Of a DNA stretch of 41,727 nt, positions 33,736 to 41,727 are shown in pieces. Each line of letters starts with the position of its first letter. Position 1 is the first letter of the stretch. The DNA comes from an uncultured Flavobacteriales bacterium (lineage in GTDB: Bacteria; Bacteroidota; Bacteroidia; Flavobacteriales; Crocinitomicaceae), in NCBI GenBank assembly GCA_946482515.1, contig CAMLRS010000023.1:1-41727 (forward strand). The letters run 5' to 3'. Position numbers and translations under genes: made by a program. The notes beneath the pieces are model-generated. The model had not been told where the DNA came from and did not search any database. It saw nothing but the letters and a program-made list of their open reading frames with translations.

Positions 33736-36700
33736 ATGAAAAACCTGCTGATCATACCTGCAGTACTTACTGCATCATTAAGCTTCGCACAATTTGGAAG
33801 CGAAAAAGAAATCACCTCAACTCCGGAAGGCTACACGATGCAATCTATCGATATGGATGCCGATGGGAAGCCGGATGTGGTGGGATGTGGAAAAAACATC
33901 TATTGGTTCAAAAATCTTGGTCAGGGACAATTCTCCAGGAAACAAGTCATCACTTTGCTGAATGTTCCGCCATATGCTAATAAAAGTGTCTGCGCAGATC
34001 TCAACCAGGATGGCTTGCCTGAGATTATCCGGTACAACATCGATTATCATACCATTTCCGTTACAGAGAACAACGGTAACGGTCAGTTTGAAAACGAAGT
34101 GATCATAGAGTCAGCTTCCAATGATCCGGATATTTTACAGTTTGCAGATCTGAACGGAGATGGTTTGCAGGATTTTATTTCCCATAATATTTCCGGTTCC
34201 CGCCTTTACCTGAACCAGGGGAATCTCGCTTTTGTTTCATCAGTGCTCGATATTTCAACCGTGAGCATGCTGAGTTCATTTGCAATAAAAGACCTGGATA
34301 ACGATGGCGACGCGGACCTGGTTTTTACGAACTATTCAAGCCCTCCCTACTCTATACTGATCTATGCGAATGACGGATCAGCGGCATTTACTCCCATGAC
34401 CTCGATACCAACCGCGAACAATCTTCCGGAGAGGTTCATTACCACAGACTATGATAACGATAATGATGTAGACATTTTCTATACAATCAACGGGTCAATA
34501 TACCTGAGTAAAGGGAACGGTGATGGCACTTTTCAGGCACAAACCTATGTTCAATCCATCTTTACAGGAGGCGGAGATCCTTATAGCTTTACACTGGAAG
34601 ACATTAACAATGACGGGCTCCAGGATATTCTATCGAATTATGGCGCGCCAACATCCGGAACGGGAGATCTTATCAGTGCGGCCATCTGTAATCCAAATGG
34701 CACATTCGCTACGCCGGAGCTCGTCGTGCAGACACTTTGGGGTGAATGCGTATTCAACGTTTTAGACCTCGATGCAGATGGTAAAAGGGACATCATAACC
34801 TATTCACAGCTTGATCATGAAATAACCTGGTTCAAAAACAGCGGAACGGGTACTTTTAGTAATGAACGCGATATATCGGAACAAGCAAAATACGCCCAGA
34901 TCAAATTTGCGGACCTCAACAATGATACTCACCAGGATTTGATCTGGTTTGCGCGCGGCAATGAAGAAAACGAAGCGTTGTCTGCCTTTGTGCGTTTGGG
35001 TACAGCAAATGGTTTGAGTGATAGTACGATTCTTCTTTCTGCAGTTTTCGGATCAAACGTTGGGCAAATCAGAGTCGCCGATATGGATAACGACGGCGAT
35101 AAAGACATTGTTTATTCCTGGTGGCCGAACTCCGGCAACGGAGGAGTTGGCTTACTTCGAAGCAATGGTGACGACAGCTTCACCTTTGTGAATATCACCA
35201 ATAGTGTAAGCTTTGGTTGTGAGTATGTGGATGTGGGCGACCTCAATGCCGACGGCCTGCCTGACATCGCTTATCTTGGCGGGTACGGCGCTTATTGGGG
35301 AAGAAACATGGGCAACGGAACTTTTACCCTTGCGAGCATCACGGCTACCATTAATAATTCGCAAGGACTTGCTATTTGTGACGCGAATAATGACGGTCAG
35401 AACGATATCGTGTTCAGCGACAACAACCTGTCATACGTACCCAAAACAGGTGCAACAACATTCGGCCCGATGGTTGTGATCGCTACGACTCCGAACTATG
35501 TAGATAATATTATCCCGTACGATGCCAATAATGATGGTGCTGTTGACATTGCTATCAGTACATATGATGGCACCAATAGACTGGTTCAGGTAAGAATCAA
35601 TAACGGTACCGGTGGTTTCGGTACGTTTACAAATATGAATTCCGGAGATTACATCCGGGAAATGAAACTGGTCGATCTTGACGGTGACGGATCTTCTGAA
35701 TTAGTGGCAGCCTTTAACGCCGGCAACTTCGGTTACGCTGAAATGTCGGGAACAACATTTACGGATTTTGTTACTGTTCCGAACCAGGTGGCGGAAACCA
35801 TCCAAAGCTTTGATTTTGCGAATCTGGATACTGACAACTATCCTGACCTTGCATTCGGAGATGGTTTTTCGATCTATTCCAAAAAGAATATGATCAATAC
35901 ATTCGTTACCGGAAAGCTTTTTGTTGACAGCAACCAAAACGGGATCTTTGATCCAACGGAAACAGCCATTCCATACAGCCCGGTAAACACTCTGCCGGAT
36001 GAGAACACCTTTTATACCAACTCCCAGGGAGCGTTCTCGATTTTTGATTTTGCCAACGGAACGACTATCGTTGAAGCCGGGGAAATACCTTTCTTTGAGT
36101 TGATTACAGATTCTGCGCAATACCATATTGCCAGCGTCGACTCAATCATCCATTGCGACTTTGGATTTTTCCCCACTATTGATACGACTGCAATGGACGG
36201 CTCCCTCACAGGAGGACAACCCCGATGCAACGAATATACAGACCTGTGGATAGATTTCTCCAATTACGGAACTACGAATCCTTCCGGAATTATTGCTGTT
36301 GAGCTGGACGAAATTGTTTCCTTTGTTTCAGCTTCTGTCACCCCTGATTCCATAAACGGGCAATATTATTACTGGCATTTTGATGAGTTAGATCTCTTCG
36401 GACACGAGCAGTTTCATGTAACCCTGCAGATGCCGGATTTCACCTTCTCAGGAGATACCATGACCAGCAGCCTTACGATAACAGTTCCCGGACAAAACGG
36501 TCAGCCGGACCAGGTGTATACTGATACGCTTCATCAAACACTTGTGTGTGCATATGATCCTAATGATAAAACCGTAAACCTGACAGGTATTGGTACGGAA
36601 GGATACATTCCGTTGGGCACAGCTGAGCTGGAATACACCGTACGTTTTCAAAACACAGGAAATGCTTATGCCGCAGATGTGAGAATTACAGATCAGTTAA

Positions 36701-37872
36701 GCACTCTATTAGACTGGAGCTCACTGGAATTTCTTGCATCCAGCAGCCCGGCTGAAATAACGGTTAATTCTGATGGTCTGGCAACTTTTCTTTTCAGCGG
36801 CATCAATCTTCCGGACGCAACAACCGACGAAATGGGCAGCCATGGATTTATTCGCTACCGTATTCGAATAAATGAAAATGCAGAAGAAAGTGATGAGATC
36901 CTGAATACGGCCAACATCTATTTCGATTTTAATCCTGCGGTGGTTACGAATACTACGCTGAACACCTTGTTTACGTGTCCGGAAATGACTATTGATAGTC
37001 TTACAACTGCCGCATGCGAAGGCGAAGAAATAACGGGAGCAGGAACAAATGGTGAAACAGGCAGTCTTATCTGGTCGGTACAAAATGAAACCGAACAAAC
37101 AGCCACAACGTTTGTCTGGTATCCGGAAAACGCAGGAAATTACCTCCTTCATGTGTCAACTCTTGCAAGCGTTACCTGTCCGGCAATGGAAGAATCGTTC
37201 AACATCGAGGTTCACCCGGTTTATGACAGTATCTGGCAGAGCGCCATTTCCGTCTGTACAGGGGAATCTGCAACGATCTTCGGTCAGCAGCAAACACAGC
37301 CCGGAATCTACTATGCTTATCTGCAAACAATCCATGGTTGTGATTCTACTCTTATGCAAGAGTTAATCGTACTCGCCAATCCGCTTGTTACGCTCGATGA
37401 ATTTGCAGAAGATACTATCTGTACTATAAATGGCTCTGTTGTTCTTCCGGCAGCAACACCGGCAGGTGGTGTCTTTAGCGGAAATGGTGTGAATAACGGC
37501 CAGTTTGATCCGCTATCGGCCGGGCCGGGAACGCATACAATAGCTTATGTTTATGAAGATCCGAATGGCTGCAGTAACGCTGATCAGGTAGCTATTACCG
37601 TTGAAGATTGCCTTAATACAGAAGATCTGACATGGAATGACCTGGCGATTTATCCGAATCCTTCAGCCGGAAAGCTCATCATTCGTTCATCCAGCTTGCC
37701 AGGCTCAGTTTTAACACTTACAAACGCCACCGGAAAACAGGTGATGGCCTCAACTGCTGTAAATGACATAGTCTGGGAAGCAGACCTGAGCGGTTTGGCT
37801 GCCGGAGTTTACTTTCTGCATATTGCTAACGGCGATGCACTGACTGTAGTAAAACAAATCTCGAAGCTCTAG
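33736..37872 (+). CDS. Giant FG-GAP/VCBS surface protein with DUF7619-like and T9SS domains
   Basis: A 1378-residue exported protein. The signal peptide is residues 1-18. Residues about 20-710 are a run of FG-GAP/VCBS repeats with calcium-binding words such as DMDADGKPDVV, DLNADGLPDI and DANNDGQNDIV. They form one or more beta-propellers. An SdrD_B-like unit (VTGKLFVDSNQNGIFDP) lies at about 725-800, and a DUF7619-like domain at about 937-1080 (CAYDPNDKTVNLTGIG). Ig-like parts with CDSTLMQELIV follow. The end (NPSAGKLIIRSSSLPGSVLTLTNATGKQV, then GVYFLHIANGD) is a type A T9SS sorting domain. It is probably an adhesin or matrix-binding protein; the ligand is unknown. A terminator follows. Confidence 0.92.
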   Translation: MKNLLIIPAVLTASLSFAQFGSEKEITSTPEGYTMQSIDMDADGKPDVVGCGKNIYWFKNLGQGQFSRKQVITLLNVPPYANKSVCADLNQDGLPEIIRYNIDYHTISVTENNGNGQFENEVIIESASNDPDILQFADLNGDGLQDFISHNISGSRLYLNQGNLAFVSSVLDISTVSMLSSFAIKDLDNDGDADLVFTNYSSPPYSILIYANDGSAAFTPMTSIPTANNLPERFITTDYDNDNDVDIFYTINGSIYLSKGNGDGTFQAQTYVQSIFTGGGDPYSFTLEDINNDGLQDILSNYGAPTSGTGDLISAAICNPNGTFATPELVVQTLWGECVFNVLDLDADGKRDIITYSQLDHEITWFKNSGTGTFSNERDISEQAKYAQIKFADLNNDTHQDLIWFARGNEENEALSAFVRLGTANGLSDSTILLSAVFGSNVGQIRVADMDNDGDKDIVYSWWPNSGNGGVGLLRSNGDDSFTFVNITNSVSFGCEYVDVGDLNADGLPDIAYLGGYGAYWGRNMGNGTFTLASITATINNSQGLAICDANNDGQNDIVFSDNNLSYVPKTGATTFGPMVVIATTPNYVDNIIPYDANNDGAVDIAISTYDGTNRLVQVRINNGTGGFGTFTNMNSGDYIREMKLVDLDGDGSSELVAAFNAGNFGYAEMSGTTFTDFVTVPNQVAETIQSFDFANLDTDNYPDLAFGDGFSIYSKKNMINTFVTGKLFVDSNQNGIFDPTETAIPYSPVNTLPDENTFYTNSQGAFSIFDFANGTTIVEAGEIPFFELITDSAQYHIASVDSIIHCDFGFFPTIDTTAMDGSLTGGQPRCNEYTDLWIDFSNYGTTNPSGIIAVELDEIVSFVSASVTPDSINGQYYYWHFDELDLFGHEQFHVTLQMPDFTFSGDTMTSSLTITVPGQNGQPDQVYTDTLHQTLVCAYDPNDKTVNLTGIGTEGYIPLGTAELEYTVRFQNTGNAYAADVRITDQLSTLLDWSSLEFLASSSPAEITVNSDGLATFLFSGINLPDATTDEMGSHGFIRYRIRINENAEESDEILNTANIYFDFNPAVVTNTTLNTLFTCPEMTIDSLTTAACEGEEITGAGTNGETGSLIWSVQNETEQTATTFVWYPENAGNYLLHVSTLASVTCPAMEESFNIEVHPVYDSIWQSAISVCTGESATIFGQQQTQPGIYYAYLQTIHGCDSTLMQELIVLANPLVTLDEFAEDTICTINGSVVLPAATPAGGVFSGNGVNNGQFDPLSAGPGTHTIAYVYEDPNGCSNADQVAITVEDCLNTEDLTWNDLAIYPNPSAGKLIIRSSSLPGSVLTLTNATGKQVMASTAVNDIVWEADLSGLAAGVYFLHIANGDALTVVKQISKL

Positions 37873-37906
37873 GAAAAACGAGCGAGAGGACTTAATCAGA
37901 ACAATT

Positions 37907-37934
37907 AAAAAGAGCGCTTTAAAGGCGCTCTTTT
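37907..37934 (+). terminator. Rho-independent terminator after the FG-GAP gene
   Basis: AAAAGAGCGC and GCGCTCTTTT form a 10-base stem (37908-37917 with 37925-37934) and a 7-base loop. It lies 35 bases after the stop. Confidence 0.85.
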
Positions 37935-38065
37935 GTTTTGCGAAGCAAGCAGACTCGATTAAGAGCTAGAGCTATCACACTCAAACCTCACACTCGCCCC
38001 TGAAAAGAAAGAGAGCGTTTCAACACCAGATCGGACAGTGTGAGTGTGGCGTGTGAGAGTGAGGG

Positions 38066-38114
38066 ACAAAAAGAAAGAGCCCCGACGATAAATGTCGGGG
38101 CTCTTTCTTTTTGT
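38066..38114 (-). terminator. Terminator of ssrA, perfect 21-bp stem
   Basis: 38066-38086 and 38094-38114 are exact inverted repeats of 21 bases with a 7-base loop (centred on GCCCCGAC-GATAAAT-GTCGGGGC). The arms are A/T-rich outside, so it can terminate both strands. It directly abuts the 3' end of tmRNA. Confidence 0.85.
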
Positions 38115-38515
38115 GGAGTCGGAGGGGTTCGAACCCTCGTCCAAACAATGAACCTCAATGTCTTCTACATGCTTAGTTTTTGATTGGTTTTCGACTTTAC
38201 ATCGGACAAAAACACCCAGTTGTAAAGCTTATCCTCTAAGATCTTACGCCTTCCGCGAGGAACGGTCAGCGCCAGATTTCCTGAGATGAATCCTTAAGCA
38301 CCGGTAGCCGAAAATCAGAGCCGCCGGTAAGGAATACTTGTCTGCCTACTATATCTTCAGCAGATTAAGCCGAATTTGTCTAACAAATTAAGCTGCAAGT
38401 GCGTATGACGTATTGTCAATTATAGTTCGTGACAAGAGATTTACGGGCTTCATCACAACGCCCGACATGCTTACCCACCGCGATCGCATTTGCTGTCAAA
38501 TCCAATGTCGACCCC
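38114..38515 (-). ncRNA. ssrA: tmRNA (ssrA)
   Basis: The RNA is about 402 nt, read on the minus strand. The 5' end GGGGTCGACATTGGATTTG and the 3' end CGACTCC pair to give a 7-bp acceptor stem (one G-U). The T-arm is GAGGGTTCGAACCCTC, followed by discriminator A. The terminal CCA is not encoded in full (the genome continues CAA). The tag reading frame ends at a TAA (38388-38390) and encodes ...DNTSYALAA; the ALAA end is typical of tmRNA tags. The resume codon is probably the GAC at 38415-38417 but was not proven. Its partner smpB lies in this window. A TAACTTTG promoter lies 11-18 bases upstream. Confidence 0.95.
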
Positions 38516-38525
38516 ATAAGTAGTA

Positions 38526-38557
38526 CAAAGTTACGCATTTTCGCCGGTTTTTCCCAA
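38526..38557 (-). promoter_or_regulatory. Promoter of ssrA
   Basis: On the minus strand TTGG (38554-38557), a 20-base spacer and TAACTTTG (38526-38533) match the Bacteroidota promoter pattern. The -7 box ends 10 bases before the tmRNA 5' end, a good distance for a mature or near-mature start. Confidence 0.6.
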
Positions 38558-38887
38558 TATGTAGATTGTCGGCAGGTTGTTGCTTTGTTAAAGTCCTGGT
38601 TTTGAATTTCTGAATGCTGTTTTGAATGCGTTTTCGACTATTAAAAAAACAGCATCAAGTTGTTTGGAATTTCAAATCAAGCATCTTGAATTGTTAAAAT
38701 GTTAGAAAAAATCGATTTTGTAAATGTTAAAAAACCATTTTGCAAATGAGCTAAAAGCCTTGTGAAATGTGGGTTTTCAAACATTTTATGTGATGAAAGG
38801 ATGCAAAAGGTGTTATAAGTGTTTAAAAAATAGGCAACTGCTACCATAACTTAACGTTAAATTAGCAGTGCCAAAAAAATACTACTA
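38558..38887. other. AT-rich intergenic region upstream of the small secreted protein
   Basis: About 330 bases with no gene. It holds two direct repeats, ATTTTGTAAATG (38715-38726) and ATTTTGCAAATG (38737-38748), spaced 22 bases apart, and a perfect palindrome TTAACGTTAA at 38851-38860. These could be regulator sites for the downstream surface-protein genes (inference). No clear TAnnTTTG box is seen before the ATG at 38888. Confidence 0.5.
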
Positions 38888-39220
38888 ATGAAAACACTCC
38901 TTTTTTCCACATTAGTTCTGGCGTGTAGTGGATCGATAGGTTTTGCCCAGACCGGGGAACAGCATGTCGAAACGTTCTTTATTACACGTTCCAACGTTTC
39001 CGGTTATGGAACAACCACTATTCGTTATCAGTTAACGACTTCTCAGCAAATCGTAGACAGTGAGAAACTCACACATTACCTGCAGCAGTTCGATGGTGTA
39101 AGCGAAGCTACGGTCCGTGCCGATGGTTTCGAAGTCCGCTTTGAAGAAATCAGGAATGAAGGTCAGCTAGACCTGTTGTTCGAACGCGTTGAGATGCTTT
39201 ACCTGACGACACAAAACTAA
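38888..39220 (+). CDS. Small secreted protein of unknown function (possible HMA-like fold)
   Basis: A 110-residue protein with a signal peptide (residues 1-20, ending GFAQ). The mature part has a beta-alpha-beta-beta-like order: VETFFITRSN, SEKLTHYLQQFDGVSEATVRADGFEVRFEE, then a helix LDLLFERVEML. The core FDGVSEATV-x-GFEVRFE resembles the heavy-metal-associated (HMA) fold, but the CxxC metal motif is absent. It lies 7 bases before a giant surface-protein gene, so they are probably cotranscribed. The family is unknown; the fold is only a suggestion. Confidence 0.65.
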   Translation: MKTLLFSTLVLACSGSIGFAQTGEQHVETFFITRSNVSGYGTTTIRYQLTTSQQIVDSEKLTHYLQQFDGVSEATVRADGFEVRFEEIRNEGQLDLLFERVEMLYLTTQN

Positions 39221-39227
39221 AACTACT

Positions 39228-41727
39228 ATGAAAACAGCTAATTGGAAGGTCGTTTTAGCGACCTGTGCAGGATTATTCTGTACCCTCGTTTCCCTTGCCC
39301 AGGGCGGTGACACACCTGCTGCGGCCGGAGCAGTCCCTGTTGCTATACCATTTAACGCTAACGGAACGACTGTTGGAGTGGGTAATAACGTAGATGGCTC
39401 GGCAACTCCAGGGGTTGTTACGATCGATGGTGGAAATGACTGGTTTTATTACTTCTGTGCCCCCTCAACAGGTACCGTGAACATAACCTTAACTTATAAC
39501 GGTGCGGCAGTTCCACAGATTTTCCCATCGTTGCAGGTATTCACCAATGCCGGTCTGACATTCCTGGCTGGTACGCCTAGTAGTGCAGCCGCGCAGGCAA
39601 TGGCAACGGCGAGTACAGCCAATACTGCCAATACGATTGGTATTCCACTTGCTGTAACGGCTGGTATGTGTTACTATGTCATGATCGACAATGCCAACTA
39701 CAACACAACCAGCTACGCATATAACCTCCAGATGACGTATGCCACAACGACTTCGACCCCACCACAGCAACCGGCTTGCACCAACATGGGATTCGATAAC
39801 GGAACAACATCCGGCTGGACAGGTAACTGGGGACATAATTTGATAAACGGCGGTGCGGGAGCTCCTACACCTATTTATACACCGGTATACGGCACGCTGA
39901 ACCAGGGACATCATAACGTGACGACTCCGGGAATGGATGCCTTTACAAATGCTATTCAAAAAGTTTGTCCGTTAATCCCGGGCAATACGAACTCGATTCT
40001 TTTAGGAGACGGAGCAAATGCCAGTTTCGGTGGTGCACAGCTCATGCAGAAATTCTCCGTTACGGCTTCCAATGCCCTGCTCACCTACTATTATGCAGCA
40101 GTTATGCAGGATGCCGGTGCGGATCACCAGAACTACGAACAGCCTTTCTTCCGTATTGAAGCACTCGACTGTACAGGAAACCCGATTGCCTGTGGTAACT
40201 ATCTGGTAACCGGTGGACCTGGAATCCCGGGATTCGTTCAGATCGGTGCATCGACAGTTTATTACAAAGACTGGACACCGGTTTTCCTGGATCTGACACC
40301 TTATATAGGTTCCTGTGTTACCATTCGCTTTACGATTGGCGACTGCTCACGCGGGGCTCACTTTGCCTATGCTTACCTGGATGCCACGTGCGGACCAGTT
40401 CAGATTACAACACCAACAACCATTTGCCAGAACGGCACCACTACCCTGACGGCACCTGCCGGAGCTGCAAGCTATTCATGGGTAAACACAGCAAGTCCTG
40501 GAACTGTATTGGGGACTTCGAGTACGCTTACGCTCACTCCTACCACAGCTGGAACGTTTACCTATCAATGTACAATGACTTCGGTAACAGGTTGCAACAC
40601 AACTGTTACGTCAACTATCAATGTCAATCCAACACCAACGATTACCGTTACCAACCCACCGCCGGTCTGTACGCCAAACACAGTTGATATAACCAGTGGC
40701 AGCGTTGTGACCATTACATCAGGTACGGGAACATTGTCCTATTATTCCGATGCAGCCTGTACGATTCCTCTTGCCAATCCTGCGGCGATTGCTACCGGAG
40801 GAACGTATTATATCAAAATCGAGAGTGCCAGCGGCTGTTTTGAAATCAAGCCGGTCACTGTGGTCGTGAACACCACTCCTACTGTGAACGTTACCACAGC
40901 CGATCAGACGATCTGTGTGGGCCAGTCGGTTAACCTGGCTGCAACCATTGCTCCTGCTGCATCCAACGTTCCTGTTTCGTTTTCGAATACAAACGACTTC
41001 GCTATTCCAGATAACACAACGACTGTGAGCTCACCGATCACCGTTTCGGGCATTAACCCGCAAACACCGGGTGTGCTGCCAATCGTTTCCGTGCGTGTCA
41101 ACCTGACACACACCTGGGATGCGGACGTTGATATGTACCTGCAATGTCCTGGCGGAACGATGATCCAGCTTTCAACCGGTAATGGAGGAAGTGGCGACAA
41201 CTATACCAATACGCTGTTCGTTCCAACCGGAGGTGTCTCTGTTGTAACCGGCGCGGCACCGTTTACAGGATCGTATACTCCTGAGCAAGCCTTCGCTATG
41301 CTAAATGCCTGCGCAGTGAATGGAACCTGGAACCTCGTTGTATCCGATAACACGACCGGAGACCAGGGAACGATACTTGATTGGACGATCACCTTCAATA
41401 ACTATACACCTCCACCGACATTTGCCTGGTCACCGACAACAAACATGACCAACCCTACAACGCTGACACCGACTGTAGCGCCAACAAGCACTACGACCTA
41501 TACGTTTACGGGAACCAGTCCTACAGGAGGTTGTACAGCTTCCGATCCGGTGACCATTACGGTAAATCCGCTTCCAACGGCTACCATTTCAGGTACAGCA
41601 ACGGTTTGTCAGAATGCTGCTTCGCCAACAATCACCTTCACAGGTGCAAACGGAACAGCGCCGTATACCTTTACTTATAACATCAATGGTGGGGCGAACC
41701 AGACTGTTTCTTCCGGAGCAGGAACAA
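39228..41727 (+). CDS. Giant secreted P-domain/Ig-like repeat surface protein (partial, C-terminus off the window)
   Basis: An open frame from the ATG at 39228 to the right edge with no stop (833 complete codons). The signal peptide is MKTANWKVVLATCAGLFCTLVSLAQ. The first 200 residues hold a pre-peptidase-like beta domain (DWFYYFCAPSTGTVNITL). Residues about 185-385 look like a lectin/jelly-roll module. Ig-like or PKD-like repeats with SYSWVNTASPGT follow. A proprotein-convertase P-domain lies at about 585-725 (THTWDADVDMYLQCPGGT, then WNLVVSDNTTGDQGTILDWTI). Further repeats run to the edge. It is rich in Thr, Asn, Gly and Pro and is probably T9SS cargo, but its C-terminus is not seen. It starts 7 bases after the small secreted protein. 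Confidence 0.85.
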   Translation, partial: MKTANWKVVLATCAGLFCTLVSLAQGGDTPAAAGAVPVAIPFNANGTTVGVGNNVDGSATPGVVTIDGGNDWFYYFCAPSTGTVNITLTYNGAAVPQIFPSLQVFTNAGLTFLAGTPSSAAAQAMATASTANTANTIGIPLAVTAGMCYYVMIDNANYNTTSYAYNLQMTYATTTSTPPQQPACTNMGFDNGTTSGWTGNWGHNLINGGAGAPTPIYTPVYGTLNQGHHNVTTPGMDAFTNAIQKVCPLIPGNTNSILLGDGANASFGGAQLMQKFSVTASNALLTYYYAAVMQDAGADHQNYEQPFFRIEALDCTGNPIACGNYLVTGGPGIPGFVQIGASTVYYKDWTPVFLDLTPYIGSCVTIRFTIGDCSRGAHFAYAYLDATCGPVQITTPTTICQNGTTTLTAPAGAASYSWVNTASPGTVLGTSSTLTLTPTTAGTFTYQCTMTSVTGCNTTVTSTINVNPTPTITVTNPPPVCTPNTVDITSGSVVTITSGTGTLSYYSDAACTIPLANPAAIATGGTYYIKIESASGCFEIKPVTVVVNTTPTVNVTTADQTICVGQSVNLAATIAPAASNVPVSFSNTNDFAIPDNTTTVSSPITVSGINPQTPGVLPIVSVRVNLTHTWDADVDMYLQCPGGTMIQLSTGNGGSGDNYTNTLFVPTGGVSVVTGAAPFTGSYTPEQAFAMLNACAVNGTWNLVVSDNTTGDQGTILDWTITFNNYTPPPTFAWSPTTNMTNPTTLTPTVAPTSTTTYTFTGTSPTGGCTASDPVTITVNPLPTATISGTATVCQNAASPTITFTGANGTAPYTFTYNINGGANQTVSSGAGT

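Noticed and set aside
38115..38145. T-arm-like sequence suggesting a tRNA gene
   Set aside because: It is the 3' tRNA-like part of tmRNA; no anticodon arm lies at tRNA distance.

Overview
The window looks like chromosomal DNA of a Bacteroidota bacterium, most likely Flavobacteriales and possibly close to Fluviicola/Crocinitomicaceae; the genus is inference. Supporting signs are several secreted proteins with type IX secretion (T9SS) C-terminal tails, -7 boxes of the TAnnTTTG type, few Shine-Dalgarno sequences, a DUF4421 protein, a Bacteroidota-type LptD, and the small family often mislabelled 'ABC transporter ATPase'. No phage, plasmid, IS transposase, CRISPR array, rRNA or tRNA was seen. The one structured RNA gene found is tmRNA.

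Layout. 1-2.65 kb (minus): methyltransferase, an MbnP-like protein with a T9SS-like tail, and a di-haem peroxidase (MbnH/MauG type) cut by the window edge. 2.76-5.86 kb (plus): S9A oligopeptidase overlapping a DUF4421 outer-membrane protein. 5.98-10.83 kb (minus): a tight five-gene operon of Amidase_3, MCE/MlaD protein, membrane Fe-S protein, CCG-domain Fe-S protein and a small conserved protein. 10.83-11.31 kb: an intergenic stretch with a nested inverted-repeat element. 11.3-14.5 kb (minus): secreted subtilisin with PKD domains. 14.66-17.9 kb (plus): LptD and YqgE. 18.3-21.5 kb (plus): RarA, LpxL-like acyltransferase and a secreted beta-propeller protein, overlapping. 21.6-22.0 kb (minus): thioredoxin. 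22.1-24.0 kb (plus): MenE-like ligase and a membrane J-domain protein. 24.1-25.2 kb (minus): DUF6962-like membrane protein and SmpB. 25.3-27.8 kb (plus): RecR, a second inverted-repeat element, MscL, an RRM protein and a small membrane protein. 27.8-30.2 kb (minus): T9SS-tailed M1 peptidase. 30.4-33.6 kb (plus): AraC regulator, EHN-type epoxide hydrolase and a second alpha/beta hydrolase. 33.7-37.9 kb (plus): a 1378-residue FG-GAP/T9SS protein. 38.1-38.5 kb (minus): ssrA (tmRNA). 38.9 kb to the right edge (plus): a small secreted protein and a very large P-domain surface protein that is cut by the edge.

Themes. Most of the window is envelope biology: LPS export (LptD), lipid transport (MCE), peptidoglycan hydrolysis (amidase), acyl transfer, and T9SS cargo. 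Both parts of trans-translation, smpB and ssrA, lie here about 14 kb apart. The least explained parts are the amidase-MCE-Fe-S-Fe-S operon beside lptD, the T9SS-tailed MbnP homologue, and two small inverted-repeat elements with related CACCACAAA termini, one of which appears to supply the -33 box of mscL. I did not find a clearly new defence or mobile system.
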